A stretch of 64,000 nucleotides of DNA from Paraburkholderia podalyriae (GTDB taxonomy: Bacteria > Pseudomonadota > Gammaproteobacteria > Burkholderiales > Burkholderiaceae), in NCBI RefSeq assembly GCF_014397785.1, contig NZ_VZQQ01000015.1:124001-188000 (forward strand). Reading direction: 5' to 3'. Of the stretch, positions 36,677-45,444 are shown in pieces (position 1 is the first letter of the stretch; each line of letters begins with the position of its first letter). The translations under genes and the position numbers were made by a program. The notes under the pieces are model-generated. The model had not been told where the DNA came from. It made no database searches and saw only the letters and a list, made by a program, of their open reading frames with translations.

Positions 36677-37032
36677 ATCCGCAACTGGTTGGCGTCGAAG
36701 AACTGACCGGCACCTATCCTTTCGATATCCGCCAGAGCATGAAGGCGATGCGCCTGAACCGCTTTTTCTGGCAGATGCGCGAAGCGTCGGCGCGCGCACT
36801 GTGGCTCGAAAACCGCACGGCCTCTTACGATGCGGCCTGCCTGACGCCGGAAGAACGCGCGCTGGTCGACAACACGGACTGGCTTGGCCTGATCCGTTAT
36901 GGGGTGTCTTTCTTCGTGCTCGAGAAGTTCGCACGCGTGGTGAAGATCACGAATCTCGGCATGTACGCGAGTATGCGCGGCGAAACGCTCGAAGCGTTTC
37001 TGAAGACCCGCCAGGTGCCCGACGCTGTTTAA
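36673..37032 (+). CDS. ligA: Class III extradiol dioxygenase, small (alpha) subunit, LigA-like
   Basis: A 119-residue helical protein starting at TTG (36673), which overlaps the ligB stop (TTGA). GAGGTGG just upstream is a fair ribosome binding site, and no ATG lies nearby, so the TTG start is likely. The LigA family signature is clear (GTYPFDIRQSMKAMRLNRFFWQMRE and NTDWLGLIRYGVSFFVLEKFARV). It caps the LigB active site and forms an alpha2-beta2 enzyme. Translational coupling would give equal amounts of both subunits. Confidence 0.85.
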   Translation: MNPQLVGVEELTGTYPFDIRQSMKAMRLNRFFWQMREASARALWLENRTASYDAACLTPEERALVDNTDWLGLIRYGVSFFVLEKFARVVKITNLGMYASMRGETLEAFLKTRQVPDAV

Positions 37033-37155
37033 AGGCCGGGCGTCGAAGGCGCGCATCCACGCAGCACGGTCCGCTGGGCAATCCATTTGAAGTTCGGCGG
37101 TAGCGTTGACTTTCCGACGCGCCGTTCGGGTTGTTCGGAAACTCGATGCGTTCGG

Positions 37156-37791
37156 TCAGCGCGCGCCAACGGAAGCCGCGATCCGGTCGGCCAACTCGCC
37201 GAGAACGTCGCTCAACGCGGCGGCTTGCGCGGGCGCATCGTGTCCGTGGATCGCGGCGTTGAGCGTCACCTGCTGCCGCTGCGTCGCCTGGTCCGAATGC
37301 CCGGCCAACAGGGTCCACTCGGCCTGCAGCGTCAGCGTGCCGCTCGCGTCGGCCGTGGCGTTCAGCACGGTGACGACCAGCCTGCGCGTGCCGGGCGGCG
37401 CCGGTGCATCCGGAACGACGAACGATCCGGCAGGCAGGCGCATGAGCAAGTCCTGGGCAAGCGTTCTGCGCATCATCTCAGCGAGCGGTGCGCCCCACCG
37501 GTCGCTTTCGTCGATCGTCAGGCGGTTCGGCGAAACCAGCGTGACGACTTCGAGCCGATCGAGCACCGCGGGAATGTGCACGGCGGTCAGTTGAATCGGT
37601 GTCATCGGCGCCATGGCTGCGGGCGCGTCGGCGGGCATCGGGTTCAACGTCACATAGCGTGTCGGGATGCTGTGTCCGCATCCGGCGAGCGTCATCGCCG
37701 CGACGGATGCGACCAGCGCCGCCGTCCCGGCGCGCGTCGCGATCGACGCGGCGACGGCGCGTCTGACGGAAAACGTGACCTTCGTGATCAT
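37156..37791 (-). CDS. pqiC: Outer-membrane lipoprotein of the Pqi system (ABC-type transport auxiliary)
   Basis: A 211-residue protein with an N-terminal hydrophobic stretch and a lipobox (LAGC, Cys at about residue 38), so it is lipidated. The rest is the PqiC/DUF330 (ABC_trans_aux) domain with IPTRYVTLNPMP and VSPNRLTIDESDRWGAPLAEMMRRTLAQDL. In Escherichia coli PqiC forms the outer-membrane end of a lipid-carrying tube made by PqiB. It overlaps pqiB by 4 bp. Confidence 0.85.
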   Translation of the reverse strand: MITKVTFSVRRAVAASIATRAGTAALVASVAAMTLAGCGHSIPTRYVTLNPMPADAPAAMAPMTPIQLTAVHIPAVLDRLEVVTLVSPNRLTIDESDRWGAPLAEMMRRTLAQDLLMRLPAGSFVVPDAPAPPGTRRLVVTVLNATADASGTLTLQAEWTLLAGHSDQATQRQQVTLNAAIHGHDAPAQAAALSDVLGELADRIAASVGAR

Positions 37792-39083
37792 TGAGCCTCC
37801 TGCTGCCGGCCACGAACCAGCGCCTCGGGATGGCGGTCGAGATAGTCGGCCAGCGCCCGAATCGAGCGCGCGGTGTCGGTCAGTTCCTGCAACGCGGCAG
37901 GCAGGTCGTTCTGGCTCGACGCGTCGCCGCCGAGCGTTCGGTTCGCCGCGGCAACCGTGCGATCGGCCGCGTTCGCGGTCTCGTGCAGCTGCGTGACGAG
38001 CGGACCGATCTGCGGCGACACCTGCTGCAACGTGCGATCGATCTGCGCGACGGAGCGGTCGATGTGCGTCAAGCTGTCCTTGATCTGCGGCGACGAACTG
38101 AGCGTGTTGATACGCGCGGCGATACTGCGAACCTGTTCGCCGGTTTGCCTGATCGGAAGATCGTCGATTTTCTGGATCACCTCGTTGGCCTTGGCCATCG
38201 TCGCGTCGAGATTCGCGGGCGCGACGCTGGGAATCACCGGCAGGCCGTCCTCGCTGGCGAGCGTCGCGGCCGGCGCGCCCGCCACGAAGTCGAGGTTGAT
38301 CTTGTCGGCGCCGACGACCGGCGGATCTTGCGACAAGCGCGCGCGCAATCCTGTGGCGACGAGGCGGGTGAGCATGCTGTCGACGAGCGGGCGCCAGTTG
38401 CCGTTGGCCGGCGGCGGCGCGCCGACGATGCCGAGCTGCGACGGATTCAGCGCGATCTGCACCGGAGTGCTCAGCGCGCCCGTGCGCGCGTCGTAGTTCA
38501 GGCGCACGCTAGTGACGGTGCCCACGTCGAAACCGCGCAATTGCACATCGGCACCATTCTTCAGTTCGCCGACGGCGCCGTCGAATCGCACCAGATAAGT
38601 GACGACCGGGCCGTGTCCCGGCGCGAGCGCCGGGCGGCGATCGACGCCGTCGAAATGCGACGCCGGTTCGCCGGCCCCCGGCTCCATCACGATCTCGGGG
38701 CCGGACAGCACGCCCTTGATCGACGTCGGATCGCTGAGGTCCACGTGCGCGCCGCGCAGGAAAAACTTCGTCTCGCTGCGCAGATACTTTTTCTCGGCGC
38801 GATCTATCTTGAGCTCGGCCTGCACATGCTGGCCATCGGGCGCGAGCGTAAGGTCCGATACGGCGCCGACCTTCACGCCGCGCAGCGTGACGATCGTGTC
38901 GCCGGCCCTCATGCCGTACGCGTTGTCGAACGTTACGGTGACAGTCTCGCCCTGATGCATCAACGCGCGAACACCGAGCCATCCGGCCATCGCGAAGGCC
39001 GCGATCGGCACCGCCCAGATCCAGCCGGGCCACGGGCTGCGGCGCACCTGAGCCTGCGAGCGACGGGGACGGGTGCCGCTCAT
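37788..39083 (-). CDS. pqiB: MCE-domain protein of the Pqi lipid-transport system
   Basis: The ATG at 39083 overlaps the pqiA stop as ATGA and gives 431 residues. One membrane anchor (WPGWIWAVPIAAFAMAGWLG, about 17-36) is followed by two clear MCE domains (VTVTFDNAYGMRAGDTIVTLRGVKVG; YLVRFDGAVGELKNGADVQLRGFDVG) and a long helical C-terminus with heptad repeats (residues about 300-420). E. coli PqiB has three MCE domains and about 545 residues, so this is a short form. It should form a hexameric tube between the membranes. Confidence 0.88.
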   Translation of the reverse strand: MSGTRPRRSQAQVRRSPWPGWIWAVPIAAFAMAGWLGVRALMHQGETVTVTFDNAYGMRAGDTIVTLRGVKVGAVSDLTLAPDGQHVQAELKIDRAEKKYLRSETKFFLRGAHVDLSDPTSIKGVLSGPEIVMEPGAGEPASHFDGVDRRPALAPGHGPVVTYLVRFDGAVGELKNGADVQLRGFDVGTVTSVRLNYDARTGALSTPVQIALNPSQLGIVGAPPPANGNWRPLVDSMLTRLVATGLRARLSQDPPVVGADKINLDFVAGAPAATLASEDGLPVIPSVAPANLDATMAKANEVIQKIDDLPIRQTGEQVRSIAARINTLSSSPQIKDSLTHIDRSVAQIDRTLQQVSPQIGPLVTQLHETANAADRTVAAANRTLGGDASSQNDLPAALQELTDTARSIRALADYLDRHPEALVRGRQQEAQ

Positions 39084-40285
39084 CGCTTGCTCCGCCCTTG
39101 GACGTCCCACATCAGGCGCGGATCGAACGCGTGCGAAGCGGCCATGGTCAGCAACACGACCAGCGCGAACGCGGTTGCGCCGATGGCGGGTCGGGCCGAC
39201 GCGATGCTGTCGAACTGGATCAGCGGCACGAACGCCGCGATCGTGAACACGTCGACGAACGACCATCGACCGAGCTCGTGGATCAGGCGATACAGATGCG
39301 TCTTGACCCGCAGATGCCGACGCGAATGGCGCCGAACGGAGACGACGAACCATGCCATGCCCAGAATCTTCGCCACCGGAATGACGATGCTCGTACAGAT
39401 GATCAGAATGCCGAGCGGCCACAGGCCCACATGAAACAGCTGGTAGACGCCGTCGATGATCCGGTGCGACTGGGTCTGCCCGAATTGCATCGAACTGGTC
39501 ATCGGAAAGACGTTGGCCGGGATCGTCAGCACCAGCGCGGCGAGCGACAGCGCAGACGCGCGCACGACGGCGTCGATTTTGCGAGCGCGCAACATCAATC
39601 CGCAGCGAGGGCAGGGACGCCCCTCCTGCGACATCGGCACGACCAGATCGCAGACCGTGCAGCACAACGACGCTTCGTGTTCCGGCAACGGGTTGTCCGC
39701 CGCGATCGCGCGCCACACGGTTCTTCGATCGAGCGAGGCGCGCGTGAGCATCGACAGCAGTGCCGCGGCGATGAAGCAGTAGCCGCCAGGGCCGATCGTG
39801 CCGGTCAGATTCTGCGTCACCCGCGCGTAACCGACGAAGCAGCCGACCAGGTAGACATCGGGCATGGCCCAGATATCGAGCGAGGTGGTCCAGCGAAATA
39901 GCGCGCCGATTCTCCTCGTACGCCAGCCGAGCCGTAGCGCGACGAGGACGACCACGAGGCCGCCAAAACGGATGAATGGCAGCACGATACCGAACGTGCC
40001 GAGCAGCAGCGCAAGAATGAACCAGCCGCCGTTCCACATTTCGACGATGCCCGACGACAGCAGTGACGAGCGCTCGGCGCCGAGCATGTGGACGTACATC
40101 AGTGGCGCGAGGTTGGCGGGAAACAGCAGTACGAAGGTCGACGTCGCGCAGGCGAGCGCCGCGCCCTGACTTCGACCGTTACGCCGCTCGAGCGGAAAGT
40201 GACAGGTGCGGCAACGCGCGTAGGAATGTGCGGCGAGCGGCGGGATGTCTTCCAGCGCGCCACATTCGGGGCAGCCGATCGTCAT
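39080..40285 (-). CDS. pqiA: PqiA-like inner-membrane protein
   Basis: A 401-residue membrane protein with two PqiA units, each with a zinc-ribbon-like Cys motif (CPECGALEDIPPLA ... CRTCHFPLERR; CTVCDLVVPMSQEG ... CPRCGLML) and about four membrane segments. In E. coli PqiA is thought to feed lipid into the PqiB tube. It is the first clear gene of pqiABC, and a small open frame ends 4 bp into it. Confidence 0.88.
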   Translation of the reverse strand: MTIGCPECGALEDIPPLAAHSYARCRTCHFPLERRNGRSQGAALACATSTFVLLFPANLAPLMYVHMLGAERSSLLSSGIVEMWNGGWFILALLLGTFGIVLPFIRFGGLVVVLVALRLGWRTRRIGALFRWTTSLDIWAMPDVYLVGCFVGYARVTQNLTGTIGPGGYCFIAAALLSMLTRASLDRRTVWRAIAADNPLPEHEASLCCTVCDLVVPMSQEGRPCPRCGLMLRARKIDAVVRASALSLAALVLTIPANVFPMTSSMQFGQTQSHRIIDGVYQLFHVGLWPLGILIICTSIVIPVAKILGMAWFVVSVRRHSRRHLRVKTHLYRLIHELGRWSFVDVFTIAAFVPLIQFDSIASARPAIGATAFALVVLLTMAASHAFDPRLMWDVQGRSKR

Positions 40286-40533
40286 GCGACGTTCTCCATC
40301 GGCTGTCCGTTTTCAGGCGGGCAGTGTGTTGCGAAAGAGGCTTCGCCGATCATCCCCTCGACCCCCCAGCGCCGTTTGACGCGTGAATGCACGGCAGGCG
40401 CGCTGGCACGCGCCAGTTTCTTGTCCTCCATTAGCAAGGCGCGTTCCCGGGACGACATCGGCACGCCGGGAGACCGCGCGAATGCGCGTTCAGCCGCCTG
40501 TTCAAGCGCCCGTTGACGAAGTGGGCTCGGCAA
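40282..40533 (-). CDS. Possible small leader gene of the pqi operon
   Basis: An 83-residue basic open frame (MPSPLRQRALEQAAERAFAR) whose stop overlaps the pqiA start by 4 bp, the same ATGA coupling as the rest of the operon. Its own start lies 31 bp inside the 3' end of the SMP-30-type gene upstream. No family recognised. Without the overlap I would dismiss it. Confidence 0.35.
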   Translation of the reverse strand: MPSPLRQRALEQAAERAFARSPGVPMSSRERALLMEDKKLARASAPAVHSRVKRRWGVEGMIGEASFATHCPPENGQPMENVA

Positions 40534-41629
40534 TGACCAGCAACCTGGAAGGCAGCGCGTCGGGATGGCCCGGCTTGAACCAGTTCATCTCGGGAATGCG
40601 TGAATCGGTCAGGTATATCGTGCCGTCCGGCCCCTCCGCGAACGTATCCGGCCATCGCAAGCCGGGCTCGTGCAGCAGTGTCGTCAATGTCGTGCCGTCC
40701 CACACCTTCACCGCGTGCTCTTCCACCGCGGTAATCAGCAGGCGTCCCGCCCGGTCGATATGCAGCCCGTCGGCGGGGCGATGCTCGAGCACTTTCTCGA
40801 CGCGGCTGCCGACTTCGTCGGCCGCGAGCGCGGTATCGTGAAGCGCTTCGGTCGGCACGCGGTAAAGCGTTTTGCCCTTCATGGCCTGCCAGTACAGATA
40901 CAGTCCATCCCGGGTCAGCGCGATGCCGTCGGCCGAAAATTCAACGCCGCGTCCATCGGGACGCCGCAACGGTGCGCCGGCTGCATGGACGGTGACGCCC
41001 GGATCGATTTGCGTCGATGGATGCCCGTCGAGCACGCGGCGCGCATGCCCGGTGCCGAGGTCGACCACCACGATCGCGCCGCGCGTACCGGAGTCCGTGA
41101 TGTAGGCGAAACGTCCGTCGGGACTGACGCGCACATCGTTCAGGTAACTGCCCTGAGGCGCGATCTCGAGCGTGAACGCCATGCAGCCGACGACGCTATC
41201 CGTCGCAAGATCGATGCGGACCAGTTTAGGGGCGCCCGGTACGACGAACCCCTGGACCGGCGCGCCAGGGTCGAGGACCCACAGGTTGTTTTGCGAATCG
41301 CACGACATCGCCTGCACGCAGACCCAGCGATCCCGCGGGTCCAACTCGTCGCGCCTGGCATTGCGCCAGCCATTCCATCGATCGTCGGGATAGGGACGGA
41401 CGTCGCCATCGGGCGTGAGTACGCCGACGGAGATCGGCGCGTCTTCCGTCCAGCGCGGGAAGTTGACGAAGATCCGTCCGTCCGGGGCGACGGCGACGCC
41501 GGTCACCTGATGCCCGAACGACGCAATCTCGCGCAGATGTGGCCGCGAGCCCTCGTCACCGGCGCTCGATGCAGGCGCGGCGGTCAGCGGAACCCGGTCC
41601 GCGGCGCGTGGCATGGCGGTATCTTTCAT
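40502..41629 (-). CDS. Major royal jelly / SMP-30-type beta-propeller protein
   Basis: The ATG at 41629 (MKDTAMPRAADRVPLTAAPA) gives 375 residues without a signal peptide. MRJP-type motifs occur through the propeller: VAVAPDGRIFVNFPRW, NLWVLDPGAP, YLNDVRVSPDGRFAYITDSG, GVEFSADGIALTRDGLYLYWQ, DTFAEGPDGTIYLTDSRIPEM. Bacterial members of this family include lactonases, but many are uncharacterised. It runs in the same direction as pqiA and probably shares its transcript, though no functional link is obvious. Confidence 0.8.
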   Translation of the reverse strand: MKDTAMPRAADRVPLTAAPASSAGDEGSRPHLREIASFGHQVTGVAVAPDGRIFVNFPRWTEDAPISVGVLTPDGDVRPYPDDRWNGWRNARRDELDPRDRWVCVQAMSCDSQNNLWVLDPGAPVQGFVVPGAPKLVRIDLATDSVVGCMAFTLEIAPQGSYLNDVRVSPDGRFAYITDSGTRGAIVVVDLGTGHARRVLDGHPSTQIDPGVTVHAAGAPLRRPDGRGVEFSADGIALTRDGLYLYWQAMKGKTLYRVPTEALHDTALAADEVGSRVEKVLEHRPADGLHIDRAGRLLITAVEEHAVKVWDGTTLTTLLHEPGLRWPDTFAEGPDGTIYLTDSRIPEMNWFKPGHPDALPSRLLVIAEPTSSTGA

Positions 41630-42032
41630 GGGCTGTCTCCGACACAGAATAGAAATGTCCTTATTCAGCATAGCGAATGCCGCGTGCAAAGATAAAGCGG
41701 ATCGTCATCCGCGAATTTTTTCGGAAGGTATTCGGGGTGATTGCGAACCGCCCTTTATGCAAATTGTTTGACTTTCGCGCGAGCAGAGAACGGCTGGTTG
41801 CGCCGCCGTACCGACCGGCCCAATTCGGCAACTTTGACTCTCAGGGTTTCTCCTGCCTCGCATTGGACGCGCAGTGTCACTCGTGCGCTACAGCGCTCAT
41901 TTGCAAAGAAAAAATAATGCCGACGTCAAAGGAATGTGCTAAAAAATAGCAATTGCACGCGCACAAGAAATAGCCACGCATGCAAGTAAAAAATTCGACT
42001 TTCAATACTCTTAGTCGGCCGCGAGGTGGATC
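41630..42032. promoter_or_regulatory. A/T-rich intergenic region, 403 bp
   Basis: The stretch 41690-42010 is clearly richer in A and T than its surroundings and must hold the promoters of the divergent genes. Reading frames here are short and without coding character. GGTGGATC before 42033 serves as a ribosome binding site. I see no defined operator. Confidence 0.4.
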
Positions 42033-42818
42033 ATGAGAACAAGGACGCTTTGGGGGCTCGGGGTGACGACGGTCGCTTCGGCGCTAACGCTGCAGTGTTA
42101 TCCAGCGTGGGCCGACGGACCCGAAGCGGCGTATGCGTCCGACGACGAGGTGCCGGCCGGCTCGCTCAGTCCGAACGAGTACATGGTCAATGCGGATGGC
42201 ATGAAGGAAGATCCGAATGCGAAGATGTCGGACGTGGCCCGCGCGTATCGCAATGGCTATGTCAATCGCGGCAAACAGGATCAGGCCGATTACCAGGCAA
42301 TGATCGACGCGCACAATCACGGTCAGCGGCGACCCGCCAAGACCGATGTCGCGCGGGTCGACGTGCCGCCGCTGCCATCAGGCGTCCCCGAAGACGATAA
42401 CTCGAAGTACACGAGCATTCCGCCGCAACCTCGGAAGCCGCAGCCGGCCCAGTACGCGCAACGTCAGGTGCCGCAACCGCCGCCGCAACAGCAATATCAG
42501 CAGGTGTACCAGCAGCCGCAATACGCGCCGCCGCCCATGCAGTACCAGCAGGCGCCGGCCTACGCGCAGATGCAACCGGTCTATGCCGACAACCAGCCGG
42601 TGTACGTACGGCAGGACTATCCTCAGCCGCCCGTGCCGCCCGTGCAATACGTGCCGATTTATCCGCAGCAGTACGATGAAATGTCGCCGGTCGTGGAAAC
42701 GGTGGTTCAACCCGCCGCGCCTGTCACTTATCAGGTTTATCGTCCGCCGGTCTACTGGGCGCAGCCGCGCGTGTATGCGTATCGCGCACCGGTCTACAGC
42801 TATCGTATGTGGCGTTGA
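42033..42818 (+). CDS. Exported Pro/Gln/Tyr-rich protein of unknown function
   Basis: A 261-residue protein. The signal peptide (MRTRTLWGLGVTTVASALTL ... PAWA) is cleaved near residue 27. A short charged part (NEYMVNADGMKEDPNAKMSD) leads to a long low-complexity domain, about residues 105-225, rich in P, Q and Y (VPQPPPQQQYQQVYQQPQYA). The end is Tyr/Arg-rich. It looks like a surface or envelope protein; no known family. Confidence 0.75.
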   Translation: MRTRTLWGLGVTTVASALTLQCYPAWADGPEAAYASDDEVPAGSLSPNEYMVNADGMKEDPNAKMSDVARAYRNGYVNRGKQDQADYQAMIDAHNHGQRRPAKTDVARVDVPPLPSGVPEDDNSKYTSIPPQPRKPQPAQYAQRQVPQPPPQQQYQQVYQQPQYAPPPMQYQQAPAYAQMQPVYADNQPVYVRQDYPQPPVPPVQYVPIYPQQYDEMSPVVETVVQPAAPVTYQVYRPPVYWAQPRVYAYRAPVYSYRMWR

Positions 42819-42904
42819 GGTATGACGCGTGTCGTGGCGGCTTTCCGCAAGAATGGAGCGCTGCGGCGCCGCGGCGACTACTCGCGCGCATCGATTGAAT
42901 GCTC

Positions 42905-42956
42905 AATAGAAAGTACTCAGCCCGGCGCATTCGTGTCGGGCTGAGTACTTTCTATT
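42905..42956. terminator. Bidirectional terminator, perfect 20-bp inverted repeat
   Basis: AATAGAAAGTACTCAGCCCG (42905-42924) is repeated exactly inverted at 42937-42956, with a 12-nt loop. The GC-rich top of the stem and T-rich end (TTTCTATT, both strands) make a textbook bidirectional terminator between the convergent genes ending at 42818 and 42969. Confidence 0.88.
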
Positions 42957-42968
42957 ATTCGCGTGGCG

Positions 42969-43355
42969 CTAATGACCGCTGGCACCTCTCGTGCGCACAT
43001 TCAGACGGTTATTCACCTGTCTGACTCCGCGCACCGATCTGGCGACACTGCCGGCGCGCTGCACCTGAGCGCGCTGCGGCACCCAACCGGTCAGCGTCAC
43101 GATGCCGTGGCGCGTCTGCACGTGAATCGCCGTTGAATGCAGGTTCGGTGTGCGTGCGAGCGCGCGCCGCACGTCGCGCGCGAGTTCGCTATCGGGTCTG
43201 TTGCGAGCCGTCGACGCCGCGATGGATTGGCTTGGCGCGGATGCATCGTTCGGCATCGCGCCATTGGTTTGCGCATTCGCACAGGTCGCTGTGCCGATTG
43301 CAATCACTGCTGCGGCAATCGCGCCGATTATGGTGCGCGCGCTGTCTTTTCTCAC
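42969..43355 (-). CDS. BON-domain periplasmic protein
   Basis: A 128-residue protein with a signal peptide (MRKDSARTIIGAIAAAVIAI ... CANA, about 28) and one BON domain (ELARDVRRALARTPNLHSTAIHVQTRHGIVTLTGWVPQRAQVQRAGSVARSVRGVRQVNNRL, about residues 57-120). BON proteins bind membranes and often belong to the osmotic or envelope stress response (OsmY type). It stands alone with a strong terminator. Confidence 0.85.
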   Translation of the reverse strand: MRKDSARTIIGAIAAAVIAIGTATCANAQTNGAMPNDASAPSQSIAASTARNRPDSELARDVRRALARTPNLHSTAIHVQTRHGIVTLTGWVPQRAQVQRAGSVARSVRGVRQVNNRLNVRTRGASGH

Positions 43356-43615
43356 ATGTCCTCCTGTACCGCCTGGGTTGAACCACGCGCGAGTCTTTCC
43401 ATTAGCGCGTGATGCCGCGCATGCGATCGAGGCCGAGTGGATGTCGATGTGGTTCTGCCAGACTTTACCGTATTGGCGCCATCAATCGCCTGTATGATGG
43501 CGGGCTCGCGCCCGGACCAGAGCCCCGTGCGGGCGGCCTGCGCGGATCGCGCGCCGTCTGCCGCGCCCACCGGGCCGCAACGCATCCATTTACGATTAGC
43601 CAGAGGAAGACCGCG

Positions 43616-43936
43616 ATGACGGCTGCAACGCAATTCGACCAGGTTTCTGTTGTCAAACGAGCCAACGTGTACTTCGATGGCAAGTGCGTGTCGCACACCG
43701 TGCTGTTCGCCGACGGCACGCGCAAGACGCTCGGCGTGATCCTGCCCGGCACGCTGAACTTCGGCACCGACGCGCCGGAACTGATGGAAGTGCAGGCGGG
43801 CACATGCCGCATCCGCCTCGACGGCAGCGACGAGTGGAAGACCTATGGCGCGGGCGAATCGTTTTCGGTGCCGGGCAAGAGCCGCTTCGATATCGATGTG
43901 GTTGAAACGCTGGACTACGTTTGCAGCTATCTGTAA
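43616..43936 (+). CDS. ppnP: Pyrimidine/purine nucleoside phosphorylase (DUF1255/PpnP)
   Basis: The ATG at 43616 follows AGAGGAAG. The 106-residue single-domain cupin matches PpnP over its length: VKRANVYFDGKCVSHTVLF, TLGVILPGTLNFGTDAPELMEV and GESFSVPGKSRFDIDV. PpnP splits nucleosides with phosphate to give the free base and ribose-1-phosphate. Monocistronic. Confidence 0.9.
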   Translation: MTAATQFDQVSVVKRANVYFDGKCVSHTVLFADGTRKTLGVILPGTLNFGTDAPELMEVQAGTCRIRLDGSDEWKTYGAGESFSVPGKSRFDIDVVETLDYVCSYL

Positions 43937-43969
43937 GCGGTTTTTAACGCGCGTGCGATGGGATATTTG

Positions 43970-44536
43970 GTTGGCCTTTTCTTGAATTGTTATCGGTCTA
44001 TTTGCGTTGCCCCTGTGCGGGGCGGCACTCACTTTCTTTGCTGCTGCAAAGAAAGTAAGCAAAGAAGACAGCTAAAACCGCAAACTCATAAGTGGGTCCC
44101 TTGGCTTGGTGGGGGTAGTGGTGCATCTGGAATCTGTGCTCCCGCACATTCGGCGCTAGTGACAACGCCGTCATCCTTCCCACTCTGCACTGCGTGCGTC
44201 GCGGACGGGTCTGCCAGGGAAACCAACGGTTTTGCCCGCGCGGCAGGGGCCGTCGAGTACGCCTCGGCGATGCGCCGAAACAACCGGTGGTTTTGGAACG
44301 GGGTTTCGGCGCGCGCAGCGCCGCCGGAAGAATGACTGTCTTGTCACTAGCGCCGAATGTGCGGGAGCACAGATTCCAGATGCACCACTGCCACGCGCGG
44401 ATCGAGGGACCCGCTTAAGAATTTGCGGTTTGAGCTGTCTTCTTTGCCTACTTTCTTTGCAGCAGCAAAGAAAGTAGGTGCCGCCCCGCACAGGGGCAAC
44501 GCGAATAGACCGATAACAATTCAAGAAAAGGCCAAC
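43970..44536. repeat. 567-bp element with 196-bp inverted arms
   Basis: The arms 43970-44165 and 44341-44536 align inverted without gaps; I count most positions identical, with differences concentrated near the middle of each arm. The 175-bp centre (44166-44340) is not repeated. Each arm starts at GTTGGCCTTTTCTTG, ends at CGCTAGTGACAA and holds a perfect hairpin of ACTTTCTTTGC with GCAAAGAAAGT and a second stem in the GCCCC...GGGGC part. It lies between two convergent genes. From memory, such sequences (seen as short spurious proteins containing LNCYRSI and LCCCKES) recur in Paraburkholderia genomes. No transposase. Confidence 0.85.
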
Positions 44537-44589
44537 GCCTCAAAAACAGAGAAAAAAGAAGGGTAAAAAACCATACAATTGACAGGATC

Positions 44590-45237
44590 TTACGCCATCT
44601 CCTTCGCCACAATCTCCTCGATCACCTGCACGAATTGCTCGACCGGCTGGCCACCGGTCACCAGATAGCGACGGTTGAAAATGATCGACGGCACCGATTG
44701 AATGCCCATTTCCTGATTGTTCTTTTCCGCTTCGCGCACTTCGCCGGCATACGCGCCGCTCGTCAGCACGTCACGTGCTTCGCTGGCGTCGAGTCCGACC
44801 GACTCCGCCGCTTCGACCAGCACGTCATGATTTCCCGGATTCTTGCCGTCGGCGTGATACGCGCGCAATAGCGCGAGCTTCAGCGGCAACTGTTGGCCCT
44901 TCAGGCCGGCCCAATGCAGCAGGCGATGCGCGTCGAACGTGTTGTAGGTGCGTGTGCGCGGTCCGAAATCGAAGCCGACGCTCGCGCCGCGTTCACGGAT
45001 CATCGCCTGCGTTTCGGCGATTTGCGCGGCCGTGCGGCCGTATTTCTTGCCGAGATACTCGACGATGTCTTCGCCGTCCGGTCCCATCTGTGGATTCAGT
45101 TCGAACGGATGCACGACGATACGCGCGTCGATCTTGTCCTGAAGCCGCGCGAGCGCGAGCTGCAGCGACGACAAGCCGATCGCGCACCACGGGCAGGCGA
45201 TGTCCGAAACGAAATCGATGGTGAGCTGCTGTTTCAT
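44590..45237 (-). CDS. DsbA-family oxidoreductase (FrnE-like)
   Basis: A 215-residue cytoplasmic protein of the 2-hydroxychromene-2-carboxylate isomerase/DsbA fold. The CPWC motif is at residues 15-18 and the cis-Pro loop is QSVPSIIFN. FrnE members act as thiol oxidoreductases in polyketide or stress settings. No signal peptide. It is bounded by the inverted-repeat element downstream. Confidence 0.88.
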   Translation of the reverse strand: MKQQLTIDFVSDIACPWCAIGLSSLQLALARLQDKIDARIVVHPFELNPQMGPDGEDIVEYLGKKYGRTAAQIAETQAMIRERGASVGFDFGPRTRTYNTFDAHRLLHWAGLKGQQLPLKLALLRAYHADGKNPGNHDVLVEAAESVGLDASEARDVLTSGAYAGEVREAEKNNQEMGIQSVPSIIFNRRYLVTGGQPVEQFVQVIEEIVAKEMA

Positions 45238-45444
45238 GGTTGTCCCTGGCGAAATGAACTGCGATGCAGCCTAAAAAATGCGGCCGTCACAATACCAACA
45301 GCGTAGCGTGAATCGTTCGCCCGTGCAGCGCGGCCGAATTCGACCGCAAGACCCGGAGTGTTTTCCCGCCACCACACTCGTACACTAAGCTCATCGAGCC
45401 ACTTTCACGGCGCGGGCAACGAGCCCGGCCGCCCCCGATCGACG

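Noticed and set aside
43957..44566. Small proteins in the inverted-repeat element (containing LNCYRSI and LCCCKES)
   Set aside because: They arise from both arms of a repeat with nested hairpins and have no ribosome binding sites. Annotated as repeat, not genes.
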